Of a stretch of 41,175 bases of DNA, positions 1-9,135 are shown one piece after another; within the stretch, counting starts at the first letter, position 1; every line of letters begins with the position of its first letter. Origin of the DNA: an uncultured Bacteroidales bacterium. GTDB lineage: Bacteria; Bacteroidota; Bacteroidia; Bacteroidales; Bacteroidaceae. The DNA is taken from contig CACYXI010000017.1 in NCBI GenBank assembly GCA_902778265.1, positions 1 to 41,175 of the forward strand. Reading direction: 5' to 3'. Under the pieces are notes generated by a model that saw nothing but the letters and a program-made list of their open reading frames with translations, was not told the origin of the DNA and searched no databases. A program made the translations under genes and the position numbers.

Positions 1-1
1 G

Positions 2-301
2 CTTCGAAAAAAGTATCCCTCATTCGAGAGCGACTACGAGAAGTTTCTTGAAGAACTGGAGAAAAATCCTTTTTCTGGCGAGTCACTAGGTCTGCATACC
101 TATAAGTATCGTATGGCCATTGCCTCGAAGGGTAAGGGAAAGAGTGGCGGCGCACGTGTGATTACCTATAATGTTCAGCAGAAGGCTGATGACGAAGTGC
201 TCATAACGCTGATGGCCATTTACGACAAATCTGATATTGAAAATGTTTCAGACAACTACCTACGCAGCCTTGTACAAGAGATAGAAGGAAAAGAAAGCTG
301 A
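2..301 (+). CDS. RelE/ParE-family toxin, 5' end cut off by the window
   Basis: The open frame enters from the left edge and ends at TGA 299-301, giving about 99 residues of a family usually 100-120 long, so only the first few residues are missing. It contains the stretch KGKGKSGGARVI followed by LITLMAIYDKSDIENVSD, the pattern of the Bacteroidetes RelE-like mRNA interferase branch, in which basic residues lie on a small beta sheet and the C-terminus reads YDKSE/D-x-E-N-V/I-S. Members cleave mRNA on the ribosome and are neutralised by a cognate antitoxin, probably encoded just outside the window. The first in-frame ATG at 113 is internal and should not be taken as the start. Family assignment is good; activity is inferred. 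Confidence 0.75.
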   Translation, partial: LRKKYPSFESDYEKFLEELEKNPFSGESLGLHTYKYRMAIASKGKGKSGGARVITYNVQQKADDEVLITLMAIYDKSDIENVSDNYLRSLVQEIEGKES

Positions 302-401
302 ACGAGCGCGAATCATTCATATATGCAGAAAAAGTTCTAAAATAGAAGGAAATAGAAAATACTTTAAACAATCTTTACATTTTATATTAAAACATACACT
401 T

Positions 402-722
402 ATGGCAACTACAACATATTCTGGTAAGATTTCAACATTAGATGCCCTGTGGGCATTATATCAATCCCAGTCAAAGCTTGTTCGTGATGCTTTTCGGATG
501 CGTGTCCTTGCTGAAAAGACATCAAAAAAAGATGTGGAAGTAAATCAACCTTATGAGCAGCAATTGCCAGACGAAGTCCGCAAGTCTGTATCCAAGATAG
601 CAATTTCAATCAAGAAAAGTGCAGACGAAGTTCGTCAAGCGGCACTCAACAATACCCATATTGGTCGCCGTGCAGAGGATTTTCTTAATGAGTTGAATGG
701 AGTGGTGAATGTGGTGAAATGA
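402..722 (+). CDS. Small hypothetical protein, possible antitoxin
   Basis: A 106-residue, mostly helical protein beginning MATTTYSGKISTLDALWALY. The N-terminal pattern of a short beta segment followed by LDALWALYQSQSKLVRDAFRMR resembles small antitoxin-like proteins that accompany RelE-type toxins in Bacteroidales; this is recalled similarity, not a verified match. It has no catalytic motif, signal peptide or membrane segment. It lies 100 nt after the RelE-like toxin gene and 43 nt before the SIR2 gene, so it may be co-transcribed with either. If it is an antitoxin, the order toxin-antitoxin or the presence of an orphan antitoxin ahead of a defence operon would be notable. It could also be an unrelated small regulator. 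Confidence 0.6.
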   Translation: MATTTYSGKISTLDALWALYQSQSKLVRDAFRMRVLAEKTSKKDVEVNQPYEQQLPDEVRKSVSKIAISIKKSADEVRQAALNNTHIGRRAEDFLNELNGVVNVVK

Positions 723-765
723 ATCGATGGATAGAGACAAATAGTTGACACTGAATAGTCTTTGT

Positions 766-1977
766 ATGAAGTACCTGTTTATAGATGCTAAGAACCGCGT
801 TTCGTTCGACGATGACAATCACTACCTTAATGGTAGTGCAATGCTTAATGAGAAAGGGGAAAACACGGCAGAACTTGCCAAGAAACTGGCTCATTCAAAA
901 GTTGCAGAGACCATCATTAACTTCTCGAATGCTTTCAAGAATGTAGCCGTACTAACGGCTGCAGGTACTTCAATGGATAACGGTGCCAACCGAGGAAAAA
1001 CGCGTGATGGACTTTGGACGTTTTGTGAAGAGGAAATCAATGCCATTTATGATGTATTGAAAGATAAAGGTGATACACTCAAGACCAATTTGGACAAGAC
1101 AAAGGAAGATCATAACATAGAGGATTTCCTATCAATCGTTGTTATCTACGAGAAACTCAATGGAGAAATAAAAGACGAGCACGACGATTCTATCAGACAA
1201 AAGCTTCAAAAGAAGATAGCTAAAGCTTGCCGACTTACCCTTGATGAGACCAATCGCCACCATAGCGATTTTTTACGTAAACTTACAGCTCGCAAACCGA
1301 GCGACCCCCGCGTACAACTGTACACCACCAACTATGATACGCTTTTTGAGCAGGCAGCGATGAAGGCTGGCTTAACAGTGATAGACGGGTTCACGTTTTC
1401 CCATCCGAGAGTCTTCAGCGGTGTTAACTTCGACTACGATATTGTCTATCGGGAACGTTCCCGCATCAAGCCCGATGAGAGTTTTATCCCCAATGTGTTT
1501 CAGCTTTATAAGATTCACGGAAGTGTTGATTGGCAGAAGGAATCAGATGAAAGAATAGTCCAAAAAGAAAACGTTGAGAATCCTTGCATCATTTACCCTG
1601 CGAGCGACAAGTATGAAAGTTCCTACGAACAACCTTATATTGAACTTATTGCACATTTCCAGCAAACCCTTCGCAAGGAAGGAACACTCTTGATTGTGAT
1701 TGGTTTTGGCTTCAAGGACAAGCACATTCAGGGCATTATTAAAGAGGCGGTGAGTCAAAATGCTCATTTTCACCTGCTCATAGTTTGTTATGGTACGGAT
1801 AAAGATGGTAATGAAACGGGAATCCAACAAAACTATGCCCCTGAATTCATCTATGACGACTTGACAGTTCCGTCCAATGTAACCATATTGTTCTCAACCT
1901 TCAAGGACTTTGTAGAGGCATACCCTCTTAATCAGTCGTATTCAGAAACCGTCAACCCTCCCTATGCTGCCATTTGA
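766..1977 (+). CDS. SIR2-domain NADase-like defence protein
   Basis: A 404-residue SIR2-like protein. From the ATG at 766 the nucleotide-binding loop reads AGTSMDNGANRGKTRDGLW (residues 66-84), followed by TTNYDTLFE (187-195) and KIHGSVDW with the predicted catalytic histidine at 251; IVIGFGFKDKHI near the C-terminus is the last Rossmann strand typical of SIR2_2-type proteins. In prokaryotic defence systems this domain degrades NAD+ on phage infection. I chose ATG 766 over an in-frame TTG at 745 because MKYLFIDA begins the recognisable fold. The gene overlaps the HerA gene by 14 nt, which implies translational coupling and a joint complex, as in known SIR2-HerA systems. Specific activity is inferred from family. 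Confidence 0.9.
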   Translation: MKYLFIDAKNRVSFDDDNHYLNGSAMLNEKGENTAELAKKLAHSKVAETIINFSNAFKNVAVLTAAGTSMDNGANRGKTRDGLWTFCEEEINAIYDVLKDKGDTLKTNLDKTKEDHNIEDFLSIVVIYEKLNGEIKDEHDDSIRQKLQKKIAKACRLTLDETNRHHSDFLRKLTARKPSDPRVQLYTTNYDTLFEQAAMKAGLTVIDGFTFSHPRVFSGVNFDYDIVYRERSRIKPDESFIPNVFQLYKIHGSVDWQKESDERIVQKENVENPCIIYPASDKYESSYEQPYIELIAHFQQTLRKEGTLLIVIGFGFKDKHIQGIIKEAVSQNAHFHLLIVCYGTDKDGNETGIQQNYAPEFIYDDLTVPSNVTILFSTFKDFVEAYPLNQSYSETVNPPYAAI

Positions 1978-3697
1978 CCATCATAAGTTTCTTGGTTATG
2001 TAGCCGAAGTAACTCCTGGTTACATTCGTGTGCAGATGCCATCTGCTTTGCATCTTACCAGCTTCTATCACCAGGGAGAAGTATATACAGGTGGTAACGT
2101 AGGATGTTTTGTAGTAGTTGAAGGGCCTGAATATGGCTTTTTGGGCCGACTGTTTGAACTGACATTGACTCAGGTTGAACGACAGGCCATCACCGAGCAA
2201 AACCTACAGCAGTCAGAACAGACGTTTCACCCAGTGGCAAAGGTTGAGTTGTTGGCACTCTTTTCGGTCTATGCTCCTGAGAAGATAGTTAAGACAGTCT
2301 CACGTTATCCTGCAATAGGTGCAAAGGTGTTTTCTTGTTCTAACGAGCAGATTGGACATTATATTTCTACATTCGGATTACAAGATATCAACATTGGGCA
2401 CACTCCGTTTGTGCCTCTTGGTAAGCTTACATCCAATGGGCAGGAATGTCAAGTTTCTCTTGACTCCCTATTTGGACGTCATTGTGCAGTTCTTGGCACC
2501 ACTGGAGGCGGCAAGAGTTGGACTGTGGCCAAGCTGATTGAACTATACACCCAATATACTCAGAACAAATGCATTCTGATTGATGCCACAGGGGAGTATA
2601 GCAGCATCAGTGACCAGATGGAGAACATCGAAATGGGTACGGGCGAATACATTTTCGATTATAAGAACCTGACGGTCGACGAAATGTTTTACCTGCTCCA
2701 CCCATCTGCCAAAGTGCAGGTACCTAAGCTTATGGAGGCAATCCGTTCTCTAAAGATGGCAGAGATAGATGTAAACGAGACCTTGAAAGGCTACTACGCA
2801 AAAGATTCAAACGATCCCACTAAAGTAATAAGAGGTAACCTATATAAATCGGGTAATCCCAAACGGCCTCTTCAAGTATTCTATTATAAGCATATCACAG
2901 AAATAGAGGACCGTTCCTGTCGTTTCAATTTCAATATGCTGGCAAGCCAGATTACGCTGGAGTGCATCTGGGATACTGATTCTAAGATTCCCAATAATTT
3001 TGGAGGCAGGAACGAAAATGATGTATCAAACTGTGTTAGTCTCATTTCACGAGTTAACAACATCTCATCAACGGGTGAGTATAATCAGATATTCGGATTT
3101 AATAAGGAGAAACTGGAAGGAGAGTCGAAAGACCTTACGACGGTTATAGATGAATTCTTGGCTGGAGACAAAAGTTGTTTGAGAATTGACTTTTCCCAAG
3201 TCAGTTTCGATTATCAGGTTCGCGAGATTCTGGTGAATGCCATCGGTAAGTTTATGCTCTATAAGGCACGAGATCAAAAGTTCAAGTCTTCACCAGTGGT
3301 GATTTTTATTGATGAGGCTCACCAATTCCTCAACAAAGCCATTGCTGATGAGTATTTTGCAGCCAAACCACTCGATGCGTTCGAGCAGATTTCCAAGGAA
3401 GCCAGAAAATATGGTTTGTTCTTGTGCATCGCCACCCAGATGCCTCGTGACATACCTTTAGGTACTCTCAGCCAGATGGGAACATTCATAGTACATCGTC
3501 TCATCAACGAACAGGACAAAAAAGCTGTTGAGAGTGCCGCATCCTCAGCAAATCGCAATAGCCTTGCTTATCTTCCCATACTGGGCGAAGGTGAGGCCTT
3601 GATGGTTGGTGTAGATTTTCCTATGCCATTGACGCTAAAGATCAATGCGCCCGTTAACAAACCGAACTCAAATACGCCAAAATTCACAAAAAGATAG
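1964..3697 (+). CDS. HerA-type hexameric ATPase of the defence operon
   Basis: A 577-residue HerA/FtsK-superfamily ATPase. The first ~90 residues form a beta-rich HAS-barrel-like domain (KFLGYVAEVTPGYIRVQMP). Walker A is GTTGGGKS at 178-185, followed by ILIDATGEY; Walker B is VVIFIDEAH with D450-E451; then comes a sensor stretch, LCIATQMPRDIP, and VHRLINEQDK. HerA proteins are DNA translocases acting with a nuclease partner. Here the partner genes are the overlapping SIR2 gene and the PD-(D/E)xK gene 26 nt downstream, so HerA is likely the scaffold and motor of the system. All key ATPase motifs are intact and length is normal for the family. Confidence 0.92.
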   Translation: MLPFDHHKFLGYVAEVTPGYIRVQMPSALHLTSFYHQGEVYTGGNVGCFVVVEGPEYGFLGRLFELTLTQVERQAITEQNLQQSEQTFHPVAKVELLALFSVYAPEKIVKTVSRYPAIGAKVFSCSNEQIGHYISTFGLQDINIGHTPFVPLGKLTSNGQECQVSLDSLFGRHCAVLGTTGGGKSWTVAKLIELYTQYTQNKCILIDATGEYSSISDQMENIEMGTGEYIFDYKNLTVDEMFYLLHPSAKVQVPKLMEAIRSLKMAEIDVNETLKGYYAKDSNDPTKVIRGNLYKSGNPKRPLQVFYYKHITEIEDRSCRFNFNMLASQITLECIWDTDSKIPNNFGGRNENDVSNCVSLISRVNNISSTGEYNQIFGFNKEKLEGESKDLTTVIDEFLAGDKSCLRIDFSQVSFDYQVREILVNAIGKFMLYKARDQKFKSSPVVIFIDEAHQFLNKAIADEYFAAKPLDAFEQISKEARKYGLFLCIATQMPRDIPLGTLSQMGTFIVHRLINEQDKKAVESAASSANRNSLAYLPILGEGEALMVGVDFPMPLTLKINAPVNKPNSNTPKFTKR

Positions 3698-3723
3698 TTT
3701 ACTAAGTTGCAAATTCATAAACA

Positions 3724-4656
3724 ATGATATTAGATTTCAAAGAAATACCACAAGCAAATCGTGGTAGCGGATTGCAAGATACGTTTGAACTATTCACGAG
3801 AGATTTCTTACAATATCTTGGCTACCGTATTGTGGCCGATCCAGATAGAGGGGCTGATGGGAAAAAGGACCTGATAGTTGATGAGGTCATTCCGGGCATC
3901 ACTTCTGAATACACAATACGTTGGCTAGTCAGCTGCAAGCATTTTGCTCACAGTGGAAATTCAGTAAAAGATACAGATGAACCCAACATTACAGAACGCT
4001 TGAATCAGCACGGATGCCAAGGCTTTATGGGAGTGTATTCAACCCTCCAATCAACCTCCTTAAGCGGAATTCTTTCTGGAGTGAGAAACAAGGCAATTTA
4101 TGACCACGAGAAGATAGAAGGATTGCTTCTTCGCGACAATGAAGGGCAGCATCTTGCGTCACGTTATTTCCCGAAATCATTTGCTAGTTTTCGCATAGAG
4201 AATCCTGTCCCGGCAGAGCTGTTTTCGGATGAAAAGTCCATCCATTGCGAGGTCTGTGGTGCAGACTTACTTGCAGGAGGAAAACGAGGTATTTATATCA
4301 CGCTTACTCCTTTCTCTGAGTATGATGAAAATGGGGATGTTATTTTTGAAGATAAGCAGATAAAGGAGATCCATTTTGCCTGTAAAGGAGATTGTGACCA
4401 CAAGTTATGTGCACCCTTTAAAGGACGATACAGAGATCAGTGGGAAGATATCGATGAATTGAAAAATCCAACGATGTGGATTAAGTTATTGATGGCTTTC
4501 ATCAACGGTATATATGAGAACCACGATTTAAGTGAAGATGCATTTAAGACAATGAAGCAGATGTTCATACGAAGTTACCCATATGTGGCTCGAAGTATGA
4601 CAACGAAAGAGAAGGAGCGTATTAGGACATTGCTTCAGTTCGGATTAATGGAATAA
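3724..4656 (+). CDS. Mrr-like PD-(D/E)xK nuclease with C-terminal Cys cluster
   Basis: A 310-residue protein with an N-terminal restriction-endonuclease-like core: E22 in FELFTRDFLQYLGY, the GADGKKD segment with D49, and VSCKH with K72. This order (E, then D, then xxK) matches Mrr-type PD-(D/E)xK nucleases. The middle and C-terminal parts contain CEVCG and CKGDCDHKLC, a probable zinc-binding module, then a helical tail. It starts 26 nt after HerA and closes the operon. Mrr-like nucleases cut DNA and are frequent partners of HerA-like ATPases. Finding one together with SIR2 and HerA suggests two effectors (NAD+ and DNA) on one motor; that is inference. The nuclease fold call rests on motifs only. 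Confidence 0.8.
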   Translation: MILDFKEIPQANRGSGLQDTFELFTRDFLQYLGYRIVADPDRGADGKKDLIVDEVIPGITSEYTIRWLVSCKHFAHSGNSVKDTDEPNITERLNQHGCQGFMGVYSTLQSTSLSGILSGVRNKAIYDHEKIEGLLLRDNEGQHLASRYFPKSFASFRIENPVPAELFSDEKSIHCEVCGADLLAGGKRGIYITLTPFSEYDENGDVIFEDKQIKEIHFACKGDCDHKLCAPFKGRYRDQWEDIDELKNPTMWIKLLMAFINGIYENHDLSEDAFKTMKQMFIRSYPYVARSMTTKEKERIRTLLQFGLME

Positions 4657-5149
4657 GTGCTAAACATATAAGGACTATGTTGCGCAATCGGTGTAGAAGA
4701 TTTAATGCGATATTGCGCCTCCCAAAACAATTGTTTGGCAAGGTTATGGAAAGTAAAGGAAAGTTTTATCCACATTTTCATGGAACATTTATAGTAGAAG
4801 AATAATCCATAACAAAGCGGCAGGGAGATTTCGGTCTTTACGCGCAGGTGGAGATGATTCCTCAAAGATGGTGTATTGCTTCCTTCAAAATAGCCATACT
4901 AGACGATAATTTGCATCCGAAGGAGAATGAGGATAAAAATCAACCCTAAAAAACTAAAATGCCAGAAAAGATATCAAAAGCATTTTATAATGAATTATAA
5001 TGGATTTAAATCTCTACTGCTAGGAATCAGCTGCTAAAAAACAAGTTGTACATAAAGTTAGGGCAATGTCTCGTTGATCTCTCATAAATTAAATGTTTTA
5101 TAATTACAGCTGGCCTGCCCCTTTCATAATTTAAAATACTATACAGCAT
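4657..5149. other. Gene-free spacer between defence island and capsule locus
   Basis: No convincing gene in 493 nt. A stem GCGCAAT/ATTGCGC (4682-4688 with 4712-4718) and a palindrome AAACAATTGTTT (4725-4736) follow the nuclease stop and may help end transcription, though there is no clear T tract. A 13-codon reading frame from 4960 (MPEKISKAFYNEL) looks like debris. I found no TAnnTTTG promoter ahead of the first capsule gene; a TTGATC and TATAAT pair at about 5074-5104 has a 19-nt gap and is weak. No Upx-type regulator genes are present. Confidence 0.5.
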
Positions 5150-5794
5150 ATGAGTACTTTCATCTATGGATTAAAACAGCTTGTTAAGCATATCTTATCT
5201 TTCTGGAATTGGCACAAAGTGTATCCAAATGTCGCAAAAACCGCTAGGATAGATGACTCTGCAAATGTTCTTTGCCCAGACCATCTATATATGGAAGAAT
5301 TAACAAATATTGATGATGGGGCTATTATAATGAATACTCGCGCTAAATTCATAATGAAGAAATGGTCTGGTGCTGCTTCTGGACTTCTTGTCGTTACGGG
5401 CAATCATATGCCCGTAGTTGGAATGCATCTCAAACAGGTCACTGATAAGGTCAAGGACGAACTTGATGTTAATCATAAGATGGATCAAGATGTTGTTGTG
5501 GACGAAGATGTATGGATTGGAGCGCGAGTGACTTTATTAGCTGGTGCTCACGTAGGCAGAGGTTGCGAGATTGGCAGTAATGCAGTAATCAGAGGTAATG
5601 TGCCTCCATATTCAATTATTGTAGGTAATCCTGCTAAATTAGTAGGATTCCGTTTTACTCCTGAAGAAATAATAGAACATGAAAAAGCCCTTTACGATGA
5701 GACGGATCGCCTTCCTTTAGAATTGCTTGAAAAGAATTATCAAAAATATTTCCTTAACAGAACAAAGGAAATCAACAGCTATATGAAGATATGA
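5150..5794 (+). CDS. Hexapeptide-repeat acyltransferase
   Basis: A 214-residue left-handed beta-helix acyltransferase. Hexapeptide-type turns run through DDSANVLCPDHLYMEE and more clearly through VVVDEDVWIGARVTLLAGAHVGRGCEIGSNAVIRGNVPPYSIIVGNPAKLVG, the usual C-terminal coil of CatB/LacA-like sugar O- or N-acyltransferases. The conserved active-site region appears to be GNHMPVVGMH. It is the first gene of the capsule locus and overlaps the FkbH gene by 4 nt (ATGA), which ties it to the FkbH-acyl carrier protein pair. It may therefore transfer a carrier-bound acyl group rather than acetyl-CoA, for example to the amino sugar made downstream. The substrate is unknown. Confidence 0.8.
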   Translation: MSTFIYGLKQLVKHILSFWNWHKVYPNVAKTARIDDSANVLCPDHLYMEELTNIDDGAIIMNTRAKFIMKKWSGAASGLLVVTGNHMPVVGMHLKQVTDKVKDELDVNHKMDQDVVVDEDVWIGARVTLLAGAHVGRGCEIGSNAVIRGNVPPYSIIVGNPAKLVGFRFTPEEIIEHEKALYDETDRLPLELLEKNYQKYFLNRTKEINSYMKI

Positions 5795-7530
5795 TATCGT
5801 TCATTGAATTAAGAAAGTTAGCCAAGAGAGGAGCTGAAGAGGGAATTTTGGCTAAAGTTAAACTCGCACTGGTAGGTGATACTGCCACGCAGTTCCTCGT
5901 CACTGCATTAAAAGGGACGGGAATATTACGTGGCTACGAAATAGACTTGTTCGAGGCAGAGTATAATCAGGTAGAGCGTCAGTTACTTGACCCGACAAGC
6001 GACCTATATCAGTTTAACGCTGATTTCATTGTCATATTTCAGAGCACCCACAAGCTCGGGGAACATCACTCTATGCTCAGCGCAGAGCAACAGGCTACAT
6101 TGGCAGACGAAAGAATCAGTTTCTTGGCATCTGTTTGTGAAAATCCCGTGCTAGCCGGTAAGAAGATAATTTATTTTAACTACCCGGAGATAGAGGATAC
6201 TGTGTTTGGCAGCTATGCTAACAAGGTGGATTCAAGTTTTACGTTTCAGGTGAGGAAGTTGAACTACGAGTTGATGCATCTTTCACAACAACATCAGAAT
6301 CTCTTTATCTGCGATATTGCTGGCCTGCAAAACAAGCTTGGTCGCGATGTGATGTTTGCAGCAAATGTCTATACTAGCACGGAGATGATCCTCTCTATGG
6401 ATGCGCTGCCTTACGTGGCTAGCCGTTTGATGGATATTGTTTGTGCAGTAAAAGGTCAGTTCAAGAAATGCTTGATTCTTGACCTTGACAATACAGTGTG
6501 GGGAGGAGTCGTTGGTGATGATGGATTGGAAGGTATTCAACTTGGTCATGGACTGGGTATTGGGAAGGCCTTTACCGAATTCCAGATGTGGGTGAAGAAG
6601 CTTAAACAGCGTGGTATCATTATCTGTGTTGCCTCCAAGAACAATGAGGACACTGCCAAGGAACCATTCGAAAAGCATCCTGATATGGTTCTGAAACTGG
6701 ATGACATTGCGGTGTTCCAAGCAAACTGGGAGACCAAGGTTGATAACATTCGTACCATTCAGAGCATCTTGAACATAGGTTTTGATAGTATGGTATTCTT
6801 GGATGACAACCCATTTGAGCGTAATATGGTACGTGAGAACATAAAGGGTATTACAGTACCAGAATTGCCCGAAGATCCTGCGGAGTATTTGGAGTATCTG
6901 TATTCTCTGAACCTGTTTGAGACGGCTTCTTATAGCAATCTGGATAAAGACCGAACAAAGCAGTACCAGGTAGAGGCTCAGCGAGTTTCATTGAGCAAGA
7001 CCTTTACTAACGAGGTTGACTTCTTGAAGTCTCTGAACATGGTATCCGTTGTAAGCGGTTTCACCAAGTTCAATATTCCCCGTGTTGCTCAACTCAGCCA
7101 GCGTAGTAATCAGTTTAACCTGCGTACTGTCCGATATACTGATGCAGACATAGAGGCTTTGGCCAATGATCCTAATGTGATAGACCTGAGCTTTACCTTG
7201 GAGGACAAATTTGGTGACAACGGTTTGATAGCTGCTGTCATTATGAAGCCTTTAGATAAGGAGATCCTTTTTGTCGATACTTGGTTTATGAGTTGCCGTG
7301 TGTTGAAACGCGGTATGGAGAACTTCACATTGAATACTATGGTAGAAAAGGCAAAGGCTGCAGGTTATAAGAAGATTATTGGTGAATACTTGCCTACGCC
7401 AAAGAATGGAATGGTTGCAGAGCACTACCCTCAGCTTGGTTTTACGTCAATTGTGGATAGTAACACCAATCAATGGGAACTCTCGTTGACTGATTATAAA
7501 GAAAGAGAATGTTATATCAATATTAAATAA
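5791..7530 (+). CDS. FkbH-like protein (HAD-IIIC domain)
   Basis: A 579-residue FkbH-family protein. The HAD motif I is LILDLDNTVWGG with D231 and D233 at the centre, followed by ASKNNEDTAKEPFEKHPDMVLKLDDIAVFQANWETK and FLDDNPFERNMV, all hallmarks of HAD-superfamily subfamily IIIC. The C-terminal ~150 residues resemble the GNAT-like part of FkbH proteins. Characterised relatives take 1,3-bisphosphoglycerate, remove phosphate and load glyceryl onto an acyl carrier protein. Its stop overlaps the start of the carrier protein gene by one base, strong support for that partnership. In capsule loci such pairs are thought to supply glyceric acid or a related acyl substituent. Confidence 0.87.
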   Translation: MISFIELRKLAKRGAEEGILAKVKLALVGDTATQFLVTALKGTGILRGYEIDLFEAEYNQVERQLLDPTSDLYQFNADFIVIFQSTHKLGEHHSMLSAEQQATLADERISFLASVCENPVLAGKKIIYFNYPEIEDTVFGSYANKVDSSFTFQVRKLNYELMHLSQQHQNLFICDIAGLQNKLGRDVMFAANVYTSTEMILSMDALPYVASRLMDIVCAVKGQFKKCLILDLDNTVWGGVVGDDGLEGIQLGHGLGIGKAFTEFQMWVKKLKQRGIIICVASKNNEDTAKEPFEKHPDMVLKLDDIAVFQANWETKVDNIRTIQSILNIGFDSMVFLDDNPFERNMVRENIKGITVPELPEDPAEYLEYLYSLNLFETASYSNLDKDRTKQYQVEAQRVSLSKTFTNEVDFLKSLNMVSVVSGFTKFNIPRVAQLSQRSNQFNLRTVRYTDADIEALANDPNVIDLSFTLEDKFGDNGLIAAVIMKPLDKEILFVDTWFMSCRVLKRGMENFTLNTMVEKAKAAGYKKIIGEYLPTPKNGMVAEHYPQLGFTSIVDSNTNQWELSLTDYKERECYINIK

Positions 7531-7778
7531 TGAATATTATGGAAAGAAATGAGATTTATAAAAAACTAACTGAGATATTTAGGGACGTATTGGATAATGA
7601 TGAGATTATCCTGAAAGAAACGACAAGCGCAAACGATATTGATGAGTGGGACTCACTTGCCCAAATCATGTTATTGGCAGAAATTCAGAAAGCCTATTCT
7701 ATCAGATTTAAGTCAGCAGATACAATTAGATGGAAGAACGTTGGCGAAATGGTAGATACCATAATAACATTGATATAA
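7530..7778 (+). CDS. Acyl carrier protein
   Basis: An 82-residue acidic helical protein with the phosphopantetheine attachment motif [10 protein letters not shown]; the modified serine is S42. Length and the position of the DSL motif are normal for a stand-alone carrier protein. It begins on the last base of the FkbH stop (TAATG), so the two are translationally coupled; an alternative start at Met4 (7539) is possible. It likely carries the three-carbon acyl group loaded by FkbH for transfer by the acyltransferase at 5150. It is distinct from fatty-acid ACP by context. Confidence 0.87.
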   Translation: MNIMERNEIYKKLTEIFRDVLDNDEIILKETTSANDIDEWDSLAQIMLLAEIQKAYSIRFKSADTIRWKNVGEMVDTIITLI

Positions 7779-7788
7779 TTTTATTATA

Positions 7789-8706
7789 ATGAAAGGCATA
7801 GTTCTTGCCGGAGGTTCCGGCACTAGATTATATCCCATCACTAAGGGTGTAAGCAAACAGTTGCTGCCCATCTATGATAAGCCGATGGTGTATTACCCCA
7901 TTAGCGTACTGATGCTGGCTGGAATACGTGACATTCTTATCATCAGCACACCTTATGACCTTCCTGGTTTCAAACGTCTTCTTGGTGATGGCAGTGACTA
8001 CGGTGTACACTTTGAGTATGCAGAGCAACCCAGCCCAGATGGCTTAGCACAGGCTTTCATCATTGGTGAGAAGTTCATTGGAGATGATTCTGCTTGCTTG
8101 GTTCTTGGCGATAATATTTTCCATGGTTCTGGATTCACAGGTCTGCTTCGCAAAGCTGTTAAAGATGCAGAAGAGAACAAAAAAGCAACCGTCTTTGGTT
8201 ATTGGGTAAGTGACCCAGAACGTTACGGTGTTGCTGAGTTTGACCGAGAGGGTAACTGCCTTAGCATTGAGGAGAAACCAAAGGAGCCTAAAAGCAATTA
8301 TGCTGTAGTAGGACTCTATTTCTATCCCAATAAGGTTGTTGATGTAGCCAAACACATCAAACCCAGTGCAAGAGGTGAGTTGGAAATCACCACAGTGAAT
8401 CAGGAATTCCTTAAAGATGGTGAGCTAAAAGTCCAAGTCTTTGGACGTGGTTTTGCATGGTTGGATACAGGCACTCATGATAGTTTGAGTGAAGCTTCTA
8501 ACTTTGTTGAAGTCATTGAGAAACGCCAAGGACTCAAGATCGCTTGTCTGGAAGGTATTGCTTACAGAAATGGTTGGATTAACGAGGAAAAGATGCGTGA
8601 CTTGGCAAAGCCCATGCTGAAGAACCAGTACGGACAGTACCTTTTGAGAGTAATTGATGAAAAGAAGGAGGAGGTAGATTCAGATACCTTCCGATATAAG
8701 GACTAA
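7789..8706 (+). CDS. rfbA: Glucose-1-phosphate thymidylyltransferase
   Basis: A 305-residue RmlA/RfbA. It opens with [18 protein letters not shown] and [19 protein letters not shown], the nucleotide-binding loop and the PK/QL region of the family, and contains LGDNIFHG and the [10 protein letters not shown] stretch near the C-terminus. It makes dTDP-glucose from dTTP and glucose-1-phosphate. Downstream FdtA- and FdtB-like genes show the product is channelled to a 3-amino-3,6-dideoxyhexose. The 4,6-dehydratase RmlB that must act next is absent from the window and must be supplied from elsewhere in the genome. Confidence 0.95.
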   Translation: MKGIVLAGGSGTRLYPITKGVSKQLLPIYDKPMVYYPISVLMLAGIRDILIISTPYDLPGFKRLLGDGSDYGVHFEYAEQPSPDGLAQAFIIGEKFIGDDSACLVLGDNIFHGSGFTGLLRKAVKDAEENKKATVFGYWVSDPERYGVAEFDREGNCLSIEEKPKEPKSNYAVVGLYFYPNKVVDVAKHIKPSARGELEITTVNQEFLKDGELKVQVFGRGFAWLDTGTHDSLSEASNFVEVIEKRQGLKIACLEGIAYRNGWINEEKMRDLAKPMLKNQYGQYLLRVIDEKKEEVDSDTFRYKD

Positions 8707-8718
8707 TATCTTTCAACA

Positions 8719-9135
8719 ATGTCAATAAATGATGTAAAAATCATAGAACTGCCAAAGTTCGCAGACCCACGAGGGAACCTTTCTTTCGTGGAACAACTGA
8801 ATCATATTCCGTTTGAAATTAAACGGACATATTGGATTTATGATGTTCCCGGTGGTGAGAACCGTGGAGGACACGCATTTAAGCAGAATGAAGAGTTTAT
8901 TGTAGCTCTTTCTGGTGCATTTGATGTTATTGTGGATGATGGGATGGAGAAGAAGAAATTCACGCTGAATCGTTCTTATTATGGGCTATATGTTCCTGCA
9001 GGACTTTGGCGTGAAATGGAAAACTTTTCCACAAATTCATTGGCTTTGGAATTTGGCTCCATCCACTATGATAAGCAGGATTATATCCATGAATACGATG
9101 AATATCTAAAACTGAAACAAGATGGCAAAATATAA
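8719..9135 (+). CDS. FdtA/WxcM-like cupin, first of a tandem pair, altered active site
   Basis: A 138-residue cupin of the sugar 3,4-ketoisomerase family (FdtA/QdtA/WxcM). The core reads IYDVPGGENRGGHAFKQNEE. Active family members carry two histidines in the sequence RGxHAHK; here the first is H52 but the second position is F54. The protein may therefore be a variant isomerase with different product stereochemistry, or a non-catalytic partner of the intact copy that follows. It overlaps the next gene by 14 nt. The two copies share fold and length but are clearly diverged, so this is not a recent duplication. Confidence 0.85.
   Translation: MSINDVKIIELPKFADPRGNLSFVEQLNHIPFEIKRTYWIYDVPGGENRGGHAFKQNEEFIVALSGAFDVIVDDGMEKKKFTLNRSYYGLYVPAGLWREMENFSTNSLALEFGSIHYDKQDYIHEYDEYLKLKQDGKI

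Noticed and set aside
4635-4865. 76-codon minus-strand open frame after the defence operon
   Set aside because: No recognisable features and overlaps the end of the nuclease gene; likely chance.
5074-5104. TTGATC and TATAAT as a promoter for the capsule operon
   Set aside because: Bacteroidales primary promoters use a TTTG/TAnnTTTG pattern, and the 19-nt spacing is poor for the sigma-70 type.
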